Assembly (NCBI GenBank): GCA_903919125.1
Contig: CAIXGS010000005.1
Span: forward strand, 1-64,000
Direction: 5' to 3'
DNA: 64,000 nt
Origin: an uncultured Spartobacteria bacterium
GTDB lineage: Bacteria > Verrucomicrobiota > Verrucomicrobiia > Chthoniobacterales > Chthoniobacteraceae
A program made the position numbers and the translations under genes. Of this stretch, positions 7,884 to 14,939 are shown in pieces. The notes below the pieces were generated by a model. The model was given only the letters and a program-made list of their open reading frames with translations, was not told the DNA's origin and searched no databases. The first letter of the stretch is position 1. Every line of letters begins with the position of its first letter.

Positions 7884-8702
7884 CTACGCCTTCCTTTGCA
7901 GAAAGCTTCCGGCGATCACAGAGTTCAACAGTTCGACGGGAGGCAAAATGCCCGCGTAAATCTCAAACTGACGCTGCAGCTGAAACTTGGCCATCTCAAC
8001 GCCGGGCACGGTCCAGAGTCCCAGTTGACGTGCAGACGTCTCCAGCGGCGAAGCCTCGGCGCGCACCCTCAGGTCAAAAAGACCGCCGCAACACGGCAGC
8101 CATTCCCGAATCACATCCTCCGGAGCATCGCCGGAAGGGGTCGCATTGATCAATAATTCAACCCGCTCCAAAGACTTTCGCCGAGCCTCCCTGCCCGCCA
8201 ACGCGGGCACGCCAAGCAAACGCGCCTTCGCCTTCGCCCGGGCTAGATTGCGCGCACCGATCCGGATTTCCGAAACGCCCGCCGCCTGCGCAGCACGGAC
8301 AACGGAATTCACCACGGAACCACTGCCGTAAATCAAAACCGAATGCACGGGCCGCTGCCGCAGCACCTCCAGACAGCCCGAATAGTCCGTATTGAATCCT
8401 TTCAACACCCCCGCAGTGTTCAAAATGGTGTTCACGGAGCGAATCTCCTCAGCCTCCGGAGAAAGCTCGTCCAGATGCGGGATGATGGCGCTTTTGAGAG
8501 GCATACTTACAGAGCAGCCCGCGACGTCCAATGTGCGCAATGTGCGCGCAAGCACCCCGGCTCCCGGTGCCTTTCTCGGAATGTAAACGGCGTTCACGCC
8601 GTAATGCGCAAACAAGGCGTTAAAAACCGTCGCCCCGAAATTACCGGGTTGAGCTGCAACCGAAAGGAAGAGCCGTGTTTGGTTGTTAACGGGCGGATTC
8701 AT
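7884..8702 (-). CDS. Shikimate-dehydrogenase-like oxidoreductase, altered substrate site
   Basis: A 272-residue AroE-fold protein. Conserved parts are SVSMPLK with the catalytic-type lysine at 70, NT at 91-92, FNTDYSG with the catalytic-type aspartate at 106, a glycine-rich NAD(P) loop (YGSGSVVNSV, about 125-134) and INATPSGD. The usual shikimate-binding motif with two serines (HSxSP) is replaced by QPGNFGATVF (18-27), so shikimate itself is unlikely to be the substrate. The ATG at 8702 lies inside the end of the nucleotidyltransferase gene (17-bp overlap), which makes it the third gene of a coupled operon. I infer a dehydrogenase for a keto or cyclitol-type intermediate of the same pathway. 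Confidence 0.75.
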   Translation of the reverse strand: MNPPVNNQTRLFLSVAAQPGNFGATVFNALFAHYGVNAVYIPRKAPGAGVLARTLRTLDVAGCSVSMPLKSAIIPHLDELSPEAEEIRSVNTILNTAGVLKGFNTDYSGCLEVLRQRPVHSVLIYGSGSVVNSVVRAAQAAGVSEIRIGARNLARAKAKARLLGVPALAGREARRKSLERVELLINATPSGDAPEDVIREWLPCCGGLFDLRVRAEASPLETSARQLGLWTVPGVEMAKFQLQRQFEIYAGILPPVELLNSVIAGSFLQRKA

Positions 8703-10278
8703 GCAAGGCGCCCTGCAAACTCTGCCGTCCCAGCGCATAGAGAAGCTTGTCAAAGGGGTAGTGGTGAAGAGGCGCCATGTTCAAGAAAATCAGCGCCGTC
8801 ATCAAGTTCACACGCTCCCAATCGAGCCCCTGCTCCTGCACAAACGCACGCAAAATCCCGAAGTACTCGCCGGCCAGATGCCGCGAGGCAAAGTCGAAGG
8901 TAATTTCAGCGCCGCTCTCTTCATATGCGAAAAGGCCCTTCTTGATAAAATCATAGGCCAGCAAAATCCCACCATTGAGCTTCGCTAAATCGTAATACTG
9001 GTCTCCAGAGTTCACGTCGCCCCCAAAGTCCTGTCGCCAATCCAGAAGCAGAAAGGCGTCGCCAGCCCTGTCGTAGATGATGTTGTCAAACTGGAGGTCG
9101 CCGTGAAAGAAAGTGCTGCGCCCGTTCAACAACCGAGGCCACGGCACCCCGCCAAGCAAAGAAGAAACCGACGCCACGCTCTCCCCGTTGATCACAGATG
9201 CTACGTCGGACCCGGGATATTTCTGGTGGTAAAAAGCAATGCGCTCAAACGTCTTGGCTCGATAGAATGCCTCGCAATGCGCTTCAAACCCAGCAGCAGT
9301 CACCCCTTCGGCCTTCCACAGATTCTGTTCCAGCCAAGAAAGAAGTTTCCGGAATATCGCGGGCGAATTCTCCTGATAGAGCGTTTTCCCGGGTACGAAA
9401 TCATACGCGTAAAACTGCCCGGAGCAGAACGCGATCTCAGGAAACACAGAAGGATTCAAACGCGCGCGCGCCACACGCTTCTGCACGATGGAGGCGTTTT
9501 CAAAAAACTTAACCACCCTGCCATTCACAATGTACAGAAATTCGCCCACCTTGCTGAAGTCGTACTCTTGAAACTTTGCCGCCGCCTTGTGGAAACGCGC
9601 CTCGGTTCCCAAATCCGTCCACTCCAAAGTTCGGGCCTCGGCCGTCTTGTTCTCCACGAGAGCGCGAATGCCGTTGGAGATCTGGTGTTCCCCTCCTACG
9701 AGAATGTCCTTTTTAAGCGACGGCCAGAACGCTCCGTAATCATGGATGAAACAGAGACCTATGAACGCCTCCGCGCGGCATGCTGGTGGGGTGGTCTTGT
9801 CGAAAATATCGAGAATCAGCGGCGCTGAATCCGCCGTCGCGGCCGCGAGGGCAAAGTTGCAGTAACTCGGAGCCTCCTCCGGCGGAACCACAGCAGTTCC
9901 AAACCAATTCCGGTCCGCATTAAAGGGGATATCCCCATCCCAAAGAGTGTCGCACGAAACAAAGAAAAACGGCTTCTGTAAAAGCGGCTCGCAGAGCGAG
10001 AGGGAATAACCCGGGCCGGAGCCAGACCCCTCATAACGGTCAACTTCGACAAAGTGAAGGCGCCCTGCGGGGTGGGCCGCAGACAGATAAGCCCTGACCT
10101 GCGCTCCATGATACCCCAACGCAATCACAAACTCCGCCTCCGGGGGAAAGCGCTTGATAATGTGCGAAATCACAGCCTCCTGACCAAGAGGAAGCAGAGC
10201 CTTGTTCAATCCGGAGCCAAGCGCGCCCATGCGAGTGCCTTTTCCAGCCGTTAAAATGCAGACCGTCGGAGCGTCCAT
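8686..10278 (-). CDS. Nucleotidyltransferase fused to an APH-type small-molecule kinase
   Basis: The 530-residue protein has two domains. Residues 1 to about 230 are a sugar-nucleotidyltransferase fold with the P-loop-like ILTAGKGTRMG (8-18), the NKALLPLG lysine, and VSCDTLWDGD. Residues from about 245 are an aminoglycoside-phosphotransferase/choline-kinase fold with FFHGDLQFDNIIYD (near 390) and LLDWRQDFGGD (near 410). Such a fusion suggests that one polypeptide phosphorylates a small alcohol or sugar and then activates it with CTP or another NTP, as LicA and LicC do separately for choline. It is three bases after the cupin gene and overlaps the AroE-like gene. No LicD-type transferase is present. 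The substrate is unknown. Confidence 0.8.
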   Translation of the reverse strand: MDAPTVCILTAGKGTRMGALGSGLNKALLPLGQEAVISHIIKRFPPEAEFVIALGYHGAQVRAYLSAAHPAGRLHFVEVDRYEGSGSGPGYSLSLCEPLLQKPFFFVSCDTLWDGDIPFNADRNWFGTAVVPPEEAPSYCNFALAAATADSAPLILDIFDKTTPPACRAEAFIGLCFIHDYGAFWPSLKKDILVGGEHQISNGIRALVENKTAEARTLEWTDLGTEARFHKAAAKFQEYDFSKVGEFLYIVNGRVVKFFENASIVQKRVARARLNPSVFPEIAFCSGQFYAYDFVPGKTLYQENSPAIFRKLLSWLEQNLWKAEGVTAAGFEAHCEAFYRAKTFERIAFYHQKYPGSDVASVINGESVASVSSLLGGVPWPRLLNGRSTFFHGDLQFDNIIYDRAGDAFLLLDWRQDFGGDVNSGDQYYDLAKLNGGILLAYDFIKKGLFAYEESGAEITFDFASRHLAGEYFGILRAFVQEQGLDWERVNLMTALIFLNMAPLHHYPFDKLLYALGRQSLQGALHESAR

Positions 10279-10281
10279 GGA

Positions 10282-11037
10282 TCAGCTCGAATGTTCGGTT
10301 TCAATGTGACCGTCAGGGCGGGCCGTATCGTCGCTGACACGCACCACATCGTCGAGAAACGGGGTGGAGACCTCGTACAAAAGAATGTCCGTAACGGCCT
10401 CCAGTCGATGCAGGACAAAAGGAGTGACATCCACGGATGAAACGGGAGTCAAAGGTAGCGTAACCATGCTTTCCAGCGAAGGCGCATCGATTGATACATT
10501 GGGATCCGCCTTGTAGTGCAACATCGCATTACCTGCGAAAAGGATGTTGGTTTCCTGCTTGTGCCGGTGGTACTGCAGGCTGGTTTTCGTCCCAGCCTTC
10601 ACAAAAATTTCTTTGAAAGCGTACTGCGAGTGGCCGGCATGAAACCACAATTCATGCCCCCAAGGTTTGGAAACTTTTTTAATTTCAGACGCCTTGAAAT
10701 GCCTCGCCTCCGAGGCATGCGCAGCCGCCTCGGGAGACCCTGCGACAAGGAGTTCAACGTCTCCACCCTCAGCGGTGACGCTCGCGCTCTGGTGCACAAG
10801 CTGAACGGCCTCTCGGGCGTGCACTGCATGACTTAGAGCATCGAACTCGACGGAAGCCCCGCCTTGGGCAGCGAACACGAAGACACTATAAAAGCCCTTT
10901 TCCGTGGGGAGCTTCACCGTCTCGCCTGCTTTCAAGCGGAGATGAAAATAAACATAGGGCGCTAAGGCAAACGTATGGCGAGAAAAGGATTCGAGCGAGT
11001 GGCTGGCCACCACGTTTCCTCCGTAATTTTGATTCAT
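10282..11037 (-). CDS. Cupin protein, type II phosphomannose-isomerase-like
   Basis: The 251-residue product has a C-terminal cupin domain with KPWGHELWF (124-132), FVKAGTKTSLQYHRHKQET and possible metal ligands His157, His159 and Glu162. This resembles the isomerase half of ManC-type enzymes. The N-terminal half is another weak beta-rich domain, so it may be a bicupin. It is first in the minus-strand operon with the nucleotidyltransferase-kinase and AroE-like genes. A sugar-phosphate isomerase or epimerase role in the same pathway is inferred. The 272-bp gap upstream is shared with the divergent HAD gene and should hold both promoters. Confidence 0.7.
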   Translation of the reverse strand: MNQNYGGNVVASHSLESFSRHTFALAPYVYFHLRLKAGETVKLPTEKGFYSVFVFAAQGGASVEFDALSHAVHAREAVQLVHQSASVTAEGGDVELLVAGSPEAAAHASEARHFKASEIKKVSKPWGHELWFHAGHSQYAFKEIFVKAGTKTSLQYHRHKQETNILFAGNAMLHYKADPNVSIDAPSLESMVTLPLTPVSSVDVTPFVLHRLEAVTDILLYEVSTPFLDDVVRVSDDTARPDGHIETEHSS

Positions 11038-11309
11038 ATATGTTTGGGAAAACTAATCAGAGATTGCGAGCAGTCTGTCTTCCATCGAGGGCGATTTCAA
11101 AGCAACGCAGAATGTGCTTGGCGTGATTCTGTGCGAAACTCAGCTTTCTAAAAGCAGAAACAGGCGTCGAGAGAATGTCACAAAAAATCACGCCTCCCCT
11201 GAGATCCTCTCCCTTATCGCTTTCGGTGGCTCTTTGTCTGCTCTGATCTGCTCTGCCCATTCCTGTTTGCTTGAATCCCACACGGCGTCTGCCTAAAACT
11301 GCGCGCCCA

Positions 11310-11858
11310 ATGTCTGACTCCACCCCTCACCCCGCGCCGAAACCCTCCTTTTTCATTTTGGACGTGGACGGTGTCATGACCTCAGGCACTTTTTTCTACA
11401 GTGCCGAGGGCAAGATGCTGAAGGTCTTCGGCGCCGACGATCATGACGCCCTCTCCCTGTTGAAGCCCTTCATGAAAATCCGTTTCGTCACAGGGGACCG
11501 CAAGGGATTCGCCATCTCCCAGAAGCGCATCGTCGACGACATGGGTTTCGAACTCGACCTTGTCAGCACCATCCGCCGCGTCGACTGGATCGCCGAAAGA
11601 TATCCGTTGGATTCCGTCATCTACATGGGAGACGGGATTTTCGACCACTACGTCATGCGCAAGGTGGCGTACGCCCTCGCGCCCGCAAACGCTGACCCCA
11701 TGGCAAAGCAGGCGGCCCACTACGTCACGGCCCGACCAGGTGGCGACCGCGCGGTGGCCGAAGCCTGCCTGCACCTGCTCGAACGCTTTTTCGTTCCTTA
11801 CGACCCCCTTCAACTTCCGGGAGCCCAACATAAAATGTCGGGTGAATGGACGGTTTGA
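11310..11858 (+). CDS. KdsC-like HAD phosphatase
   Basis: A 182-residue HAD-family hydrolase of the small, capless KdsC type. Motif I is FILDVDGVMTSG with Asp18 and Asp20; RFVTGDRKG gives motif II; YMGDGIFDHYVM (Asp108, Asp112) gives motif IV; APANADP follows as in KDO-8-phosphate phosphatases. KdsC enzymes remove phosphate from 3-deoxy sugar acid phosphates before CMP activation. The start chosen is ATG 11310 rather than the TTG at 11271. It faces away from the cupin operon and overlaps the broken FAD oxidoreductase gene by 17 bp. It probably dephosphorylates an intermediate of the same pathway; whether it is the true KdsC of the cell is not shown. Confidence 0.8.
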   Translation: MSDSTPHPAPKPSFFILDVDGVMTSGTFFYSAEGKMLKVFGADDHDALSLLKPFMKIRFVTGDRKGFAISQKRIVDDMGFELDLVSTIRRVDWIAERYPLDSVIYMGDGIFDHYVMRKVAYALAPANADPMAKQAAHYVTARPGGDRAVAEACLHLLERFFVPYDPLQLPGAQHKMSGEWTV

Positions 11859-12251
11859 CGCTGCTGCGCCTCGGAACCATCCAGACTTCCTCGTCATCGG
11901 CGGCGGCGTCATCGGCGTCAGCATCGCCCGTGAACTCAAAAGCCGCTTCGCCAATGCCAATGTCGTCGTCCTCGAAAAGGAACGCGCGCTCGGCATGCAC
12001 TCCAGCGGCCGTAACAGCGGCGTCCTGCACGTGGGCTTCTACTACACCGCCGACAGCCTCAAGGCGCGCTTCACCCGCGAGGGCAACCGCTCCCTGACGC
12101 GCTTCTGCGAAGAGCACCAACTGCCTCTCAACCATTGCGGCAAATTCGTCGTCGACCGTTTCGACGCAGACCTTCCCCAGCTCGGCTAACTCTTGCGCCG
12201 AGCCCGGCGCACCGGCGTCCCTATGGAAGACTTCTCCACTGAAGAAGTCAG
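11842..12251 (+). pseudogene. FAD-dependent oxidoreductase (LhgO-like), broken N-terminal part
   Basis: From a GTG at 11842 the frame shows FLVIGGGVIGVSIAREL, VVVLEKERALGMHSSGRN and GFYYTADSLKARFTREG. It is very similar to the intact paralogue at 17735-18940. A TAA at 12187-12189 stands exactly where the paralogue has a glutamate codon (QLDELLRRA against QLG-stop-LLRRA). Homology continues past the stop to GVPMEDFSTEEVS and then ends abruptly at about 12251, where an unrelated minus-strand gene fragment begins. The gene is thus damaged twice. It probably belonged to an operon with the HAD phosphatase. Confidence 0.85.
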
Positions 12252-12468
12252 CGTGACCCTTCTCAAGATAGGCAACATCGAAAGGCGGCACAGCAATGAC
12301 TTCTGCTCGCAACTCCGTGAGCGCTTTTCTTAACCTGCCCAAGTTTTCAGCGTCCGCCAGAATCGCGAAATCAGAATCCCTACTGAATTCTGCCGCCTCA
12401 AAAATACGCAGGCCTGACCGCCCATTCCTCGCCAACAAGTTCTTCAGGAGTTGGACGCATGGAAACAT
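12252..12468 (-). pseudogene. Nucleotidyltransferase-like gene, truncated N-terminal fragment
   Basis: The minus-strand frame reads an open segment with EFSRDSDFAILADAENLGRL and EVIAVPPFDVAYLEKGH, resembling the start of small nucleotidyltransferase-fold proteins of the AbiEii/DUF6036 kind (the RDSDF is DxD-like). After GH the frame passes into the antisense of the FAD oxidoreductase remnant, so the C-terminal part is lost. ATG at 12468 has AAGAGA seven bases upstream; the frame is open further back to a GTG at 12606. The family call is tentative, but the truncation is clear. Confidence 0.55.
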
Positions 12469-12686
12469 AATCCATCTCTTTAAGTAACGCTGAAACTCAC
12501 ACATCGTCAAGACGCATAGCGTCTTTTCAAGCGATTGGCGCGACAGATGGAACGAAGTCTGTTTACCAAGTTTGTGAAAGCTCGGCGATTTACGAAAATG
12601 CTTCACGTAGTGCGAGATCCTGCGACTTCGTCAACATTTTGCGCGCAAGTCGACAACTTCCTGTCATTCGCCATTCAAATTCCCTT

Positions 12687-12723
12687 TTGACTTGGCGCCC
12701 TCTCAAAATAGGCTATATTAGCC
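12687..12723 (+). promoter_or_regulatory. Putative promoter and operator palindrome of the antitoxin-VapC operon
   Basis: TTGACT at 12687-12692 is a good -35 match. An inverted repeat GGCTA tat TAGCC at 12711-12723 ends three bases before the antitoxin ATG. Palindromes at this position are the usual autoregulatory site of Phd/YefM-type antitoxins. The -10 assignment is uncertain because the TATATT inside the palindrome lies 21 bases from the -35. Confidence 0.4.
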
Positions 12724-12726
12724 ATC

Positions 12727-13032
12727 ATGCTTACGGCCAGTGTGGCTACTGCTAAAAATGAATTGTCCCGTCTGTTGCGGCATGTCAAACGCGGCGAGTC
12801 TGTTCTCATTACCGAAAGAAACAGACCAGTGGCCACTCTACAGCCGGTTGTCGCGGCGGGAACCGACGGCCAAAACGCAACGCTCTGTGCTCTTCATGAA
12901 TCTGGAATTCTCACCCTTCCGAGCGGGGCTCCTCTGAACGTGGCCTCTTTTTTAGCCGCTCCTCGGGCAGTTCTTGCTGAGTCCTTAGATCTGCGCAGTG
13001 CCATTTTGGCAGAGCGGGCGGAGGAGCGATGA
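12727..13032 (+). CDS. Phd/YefM-type antitoxin
   Basis: The 101-residue protein shows the Phd/YefM N-terminal fold: SVATAKNELSRLLRHVKRGE, then VLITERNRPVATLQPV. This part binds DNA and dimerises; the less conserved C-terminal part (about 45-101) would wrap the toxin. The last four bases overlap the VapC start (ATGA). Phd-type antitoxins paired with PIN toxins are common. It is intact, unlike the other toxin-antitoxin loci in this window. Confidence 0.88.
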   Translation: MLTASVATAKNELSRLLRHVKRGESVLITERNRPVATLQPVVAAGTDGQNATLCALHESGILTLPSGAPLNVASFLAAPRAVLAESLDLRSAILAERAEER

Positions 13033-13451
13033 ACTTCTGGGATAGCTCAGCTATCGTACCTCTTTTGGTGAACGAACCCGATTCCGTACGCAGGACGGAG
13101 TCCCTAATGGCCGACACAACCCTCATAGTTTGGTGGGGGAGTTCGATCGAATGTGAATCGGCCATCCAGCGACGCTTTCGAGACGGCAGTTTGAATTCTC
13201 TGGGTGCGCGGTTTGCCCGGGAACAACTGTCTGTCCTCAGCTCGGCTTGGCATGAACTCCTGCCTTCCGCGCCGATTCGAACGCTGGCAATCCGCCTTTT
13301 ACGTACGCATCCGCTCCGCGCAGCAGACGCATTGCAATTGGCCGCCGCCTTGTTCTTTGCGCAAGAGAGTCGATCGTCCGTTTCCTTTTTAACGGCAGAC
13401 AGCCGTCTCGCAGATGCTGCTGAAATCGAAGGTATCTGTGTGCTGCGCTGA
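13029..13451 (+). CDS. vapC: PIN-domain ribonuclease toxin, VapC type
   Basis: The 140-residue protein has the acidic residues of a PIN domain in order: Asp5 in FWDSSAIVPLL, a glutamate in SSIECESAIQRR, RAADALQLAAAL, and LTADSRLADAA. VapC toxins cut specific RNAs and stop translation; they are held by the antitoxin from the upstream gene. A strong GGAGGAG sits seven bases before the overlapping start, so translation is well coupled to the antitoxin. Confidence 0.9.
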   Translation: MNFWDSSAIVPLLVNEPDSVRRTESLMADTTLIVWWGSSIECESAIQRRFRDGSLNSLGARFAREQLSVLSSAWHELLPSAPIRTLAIRLLRTHPLRAADALQLAAALFFAQESRSSVSFLTADSRLADAAEIEGICVLR

Positions 13452-13642
13452 ATTAGATTTGTCTTTCGGTGACTTGCCCTGCGGAAGGGAACAGACGCTT
13501 TTCACCATTTTGCACTGGCTTATCGTCCAGTTTCTGAGACTTCAGTCAGTCTGAATTCATGCGTTAACCGCCGCAAACTTGATGGCCTCAATTCATCAGA
13601 TGCATGCGCCACCGTTGGGTTGACGACTCGGCTTACAAATGA

Positions 13643-14734
13643 TCACACAGCTTTGCGGCCTAAGCCTAACGTTTGTCGACAATAGGCGACGCTGCGTTCT
13701 AGCTCGGCGAGTTGATAGCTTTGCTCAGCTTGTTTCTTATCCACATCCGGGGCGGGTTTGAACGAGGGAATGGCGTGTCCTTTTGCTGCCAACGCTTCAA
13801 ACTTTGCCAGCACTTCGGGGCGCCTGTCGTAATGATCCCAAAAGCTGGGCTTTTTGAACGGAAATGGTTTCGAAAAACCGGAGATCGTTTCGATCTGGAA
13901 CGGAACATCAGGGCAAAGCGCCCGCCACCGGTTCATGTACGCAGGCCAATCCACGAGCCCCTCGCCGATGGCTGTCCATTGGACCATCGCCCCATCCTCG
14001 TAGCTCCAAATCATATCATCACGCAGGCTGGAGCAATTCGTGTATGGGCCGAGGCGCTCTAACAAATCTAACGGATCTTCCAGCGTCCAAGCCGCATTTC
14101 CTGAGTCAATGTTGACTCCAACGAAGTCCGGGCCGGCTTTTTCGATCAGTTGAATCAACTCCCAGGAATGCATATCTCCAGCGTGGTTCTCGACGGAAAT
14201 TTTGATGCCTGCATCCATAGCAACTCCCTTGCACGCTTTGAGTACCTGGACGGTGTCCTCGATCCGTGCAAGGATTCCGCCCGGAGTTTTGCGGTCGTCC
14301 ATGCTGCCTAAAATCACTCGAAACACAGGTGAGCCGAGGGCCTTCGAAACCCGAATGCCAGTGCGCAAGTGCTCCTCGGCAGTGCCCCATTTGGGTTTGA
14401 AGCGCACCGAAGTGGGGCAAATGCTCCACGACCCAGTGTAGAGGCGTAAATCGGCGGCGTCGGCCTGCGCTTTGACCTCTTTGAGGGCGCTGTCTTCGAG
14501 GGAAGGCAGGCAGTCGATGTCGGAGAGAAAGAGGGTGTCGAGTTTGAGTTTCGAGGCGTATTGGATGAGTTCAAAAGCGTTCCAGCCCATTGCGCGAACT
14601 GCGAAATTGTCCATGCCCAAGGCGGTCGGGCGAGGGGACAGGGCGGAGGCAGTGGGAGACGTTAGGGGAGAGGCCATCGCTGCGAGCGCGCTTGAAGTGA
14701 GGGCTTGAACGAAACTGCGGCGGGAGAGGTTCAT
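13643..14734 (-). CDS. Tat-exported sugar phosphate isomerase/epimerase-like protein
   Basis: The 363-residue protein starts with a twin-arginine signal (SRRSFVQALTSSALAAMA), so it should be exported folded. The mature part is a xylose-isomerase-like TIM barrel with SVENHAGDMHSWEL and GVNIDSGNAAWTLEDP, the usual acidic metal-binding positions, then IGEGLVDWPAY. Members of this family isomerise or epimerise sugars or inositol derivatives, and exported versions are frequent in Planctomycetes and Verrucomicrobia. It is transcribed away from the gene at 14940. The substrate is unknown. Confidence 0.8.
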   Translation of the reverse strand: MNLSRRSFVQALTSSALAAMASPLTSPTASALSPRPTALGMDNFAVRAMGWNAFELIQYASKLKLDTLFLSDIDCLPSLEDSALKEVKAQADAADLRLYTGSWSICPTSVRFKPKWGTAEEHLRTGIRVSKALGSPVFRVILGSMDDRKTPGGILARIEDTVQVLKACKGVAMDAGIKISVENHAGDMHSWELIQLIEKAGPDFVGVNIDSGNAAWTLEDPLDLLERLGPYTNCSSLRDDMIWSYEDGAMVQWTAIGEGLVDWPAYMNRWRALCPDVPFQIETISGFSKPFPFKKPSFWDHYDRRPEVLAKFEALAAKGHAIPSFKPAPDVDKKQAEQSYQLAELERSVAYCRQTLGLGRKAV

Positions 14735-14939
14735 GAGGGTTATTAGTGCTTTGTGCTTTGTTCAATGCGAGACAAAGTCTGTGGGGCTGAGTTTTTGAAC
14801 AAAACTTTACGGCAAAGATCGACCATCTTAAAGATTGCATCGCGGTGGACTCCTGATGGCTGATTTTGGTGCGCTTTGTGCATAGAAAGGAGCGGTTGCG
14901 GCGACTTGCCAGCGGTCACGAGAACTATATCAATACGGT

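Noticed and set aside
7797-10254. Several plus-strand frames opposite the AroE-like and nucleotidyltransferase genes
   Set aside because: Arg/His/Pro-rich products with no motifs; shadows of the minus-strand operon.
11057-11323. An 88-codon minus-strand frame upstream of the cupin gene
   Set aside because: It overlaps the divergent promoter region and the HAD start. Its end (LRCFEIALDG) looks slightly protein-like, perhaps a gene remnant, but no family is recognisable.
11725-12606. A 293-codon minus-strand frame
   Set aside because: It joins a nucleotidyltransferase-like fragment to the antisense of the LhgO-like remnant and HAD gene; not one protein.
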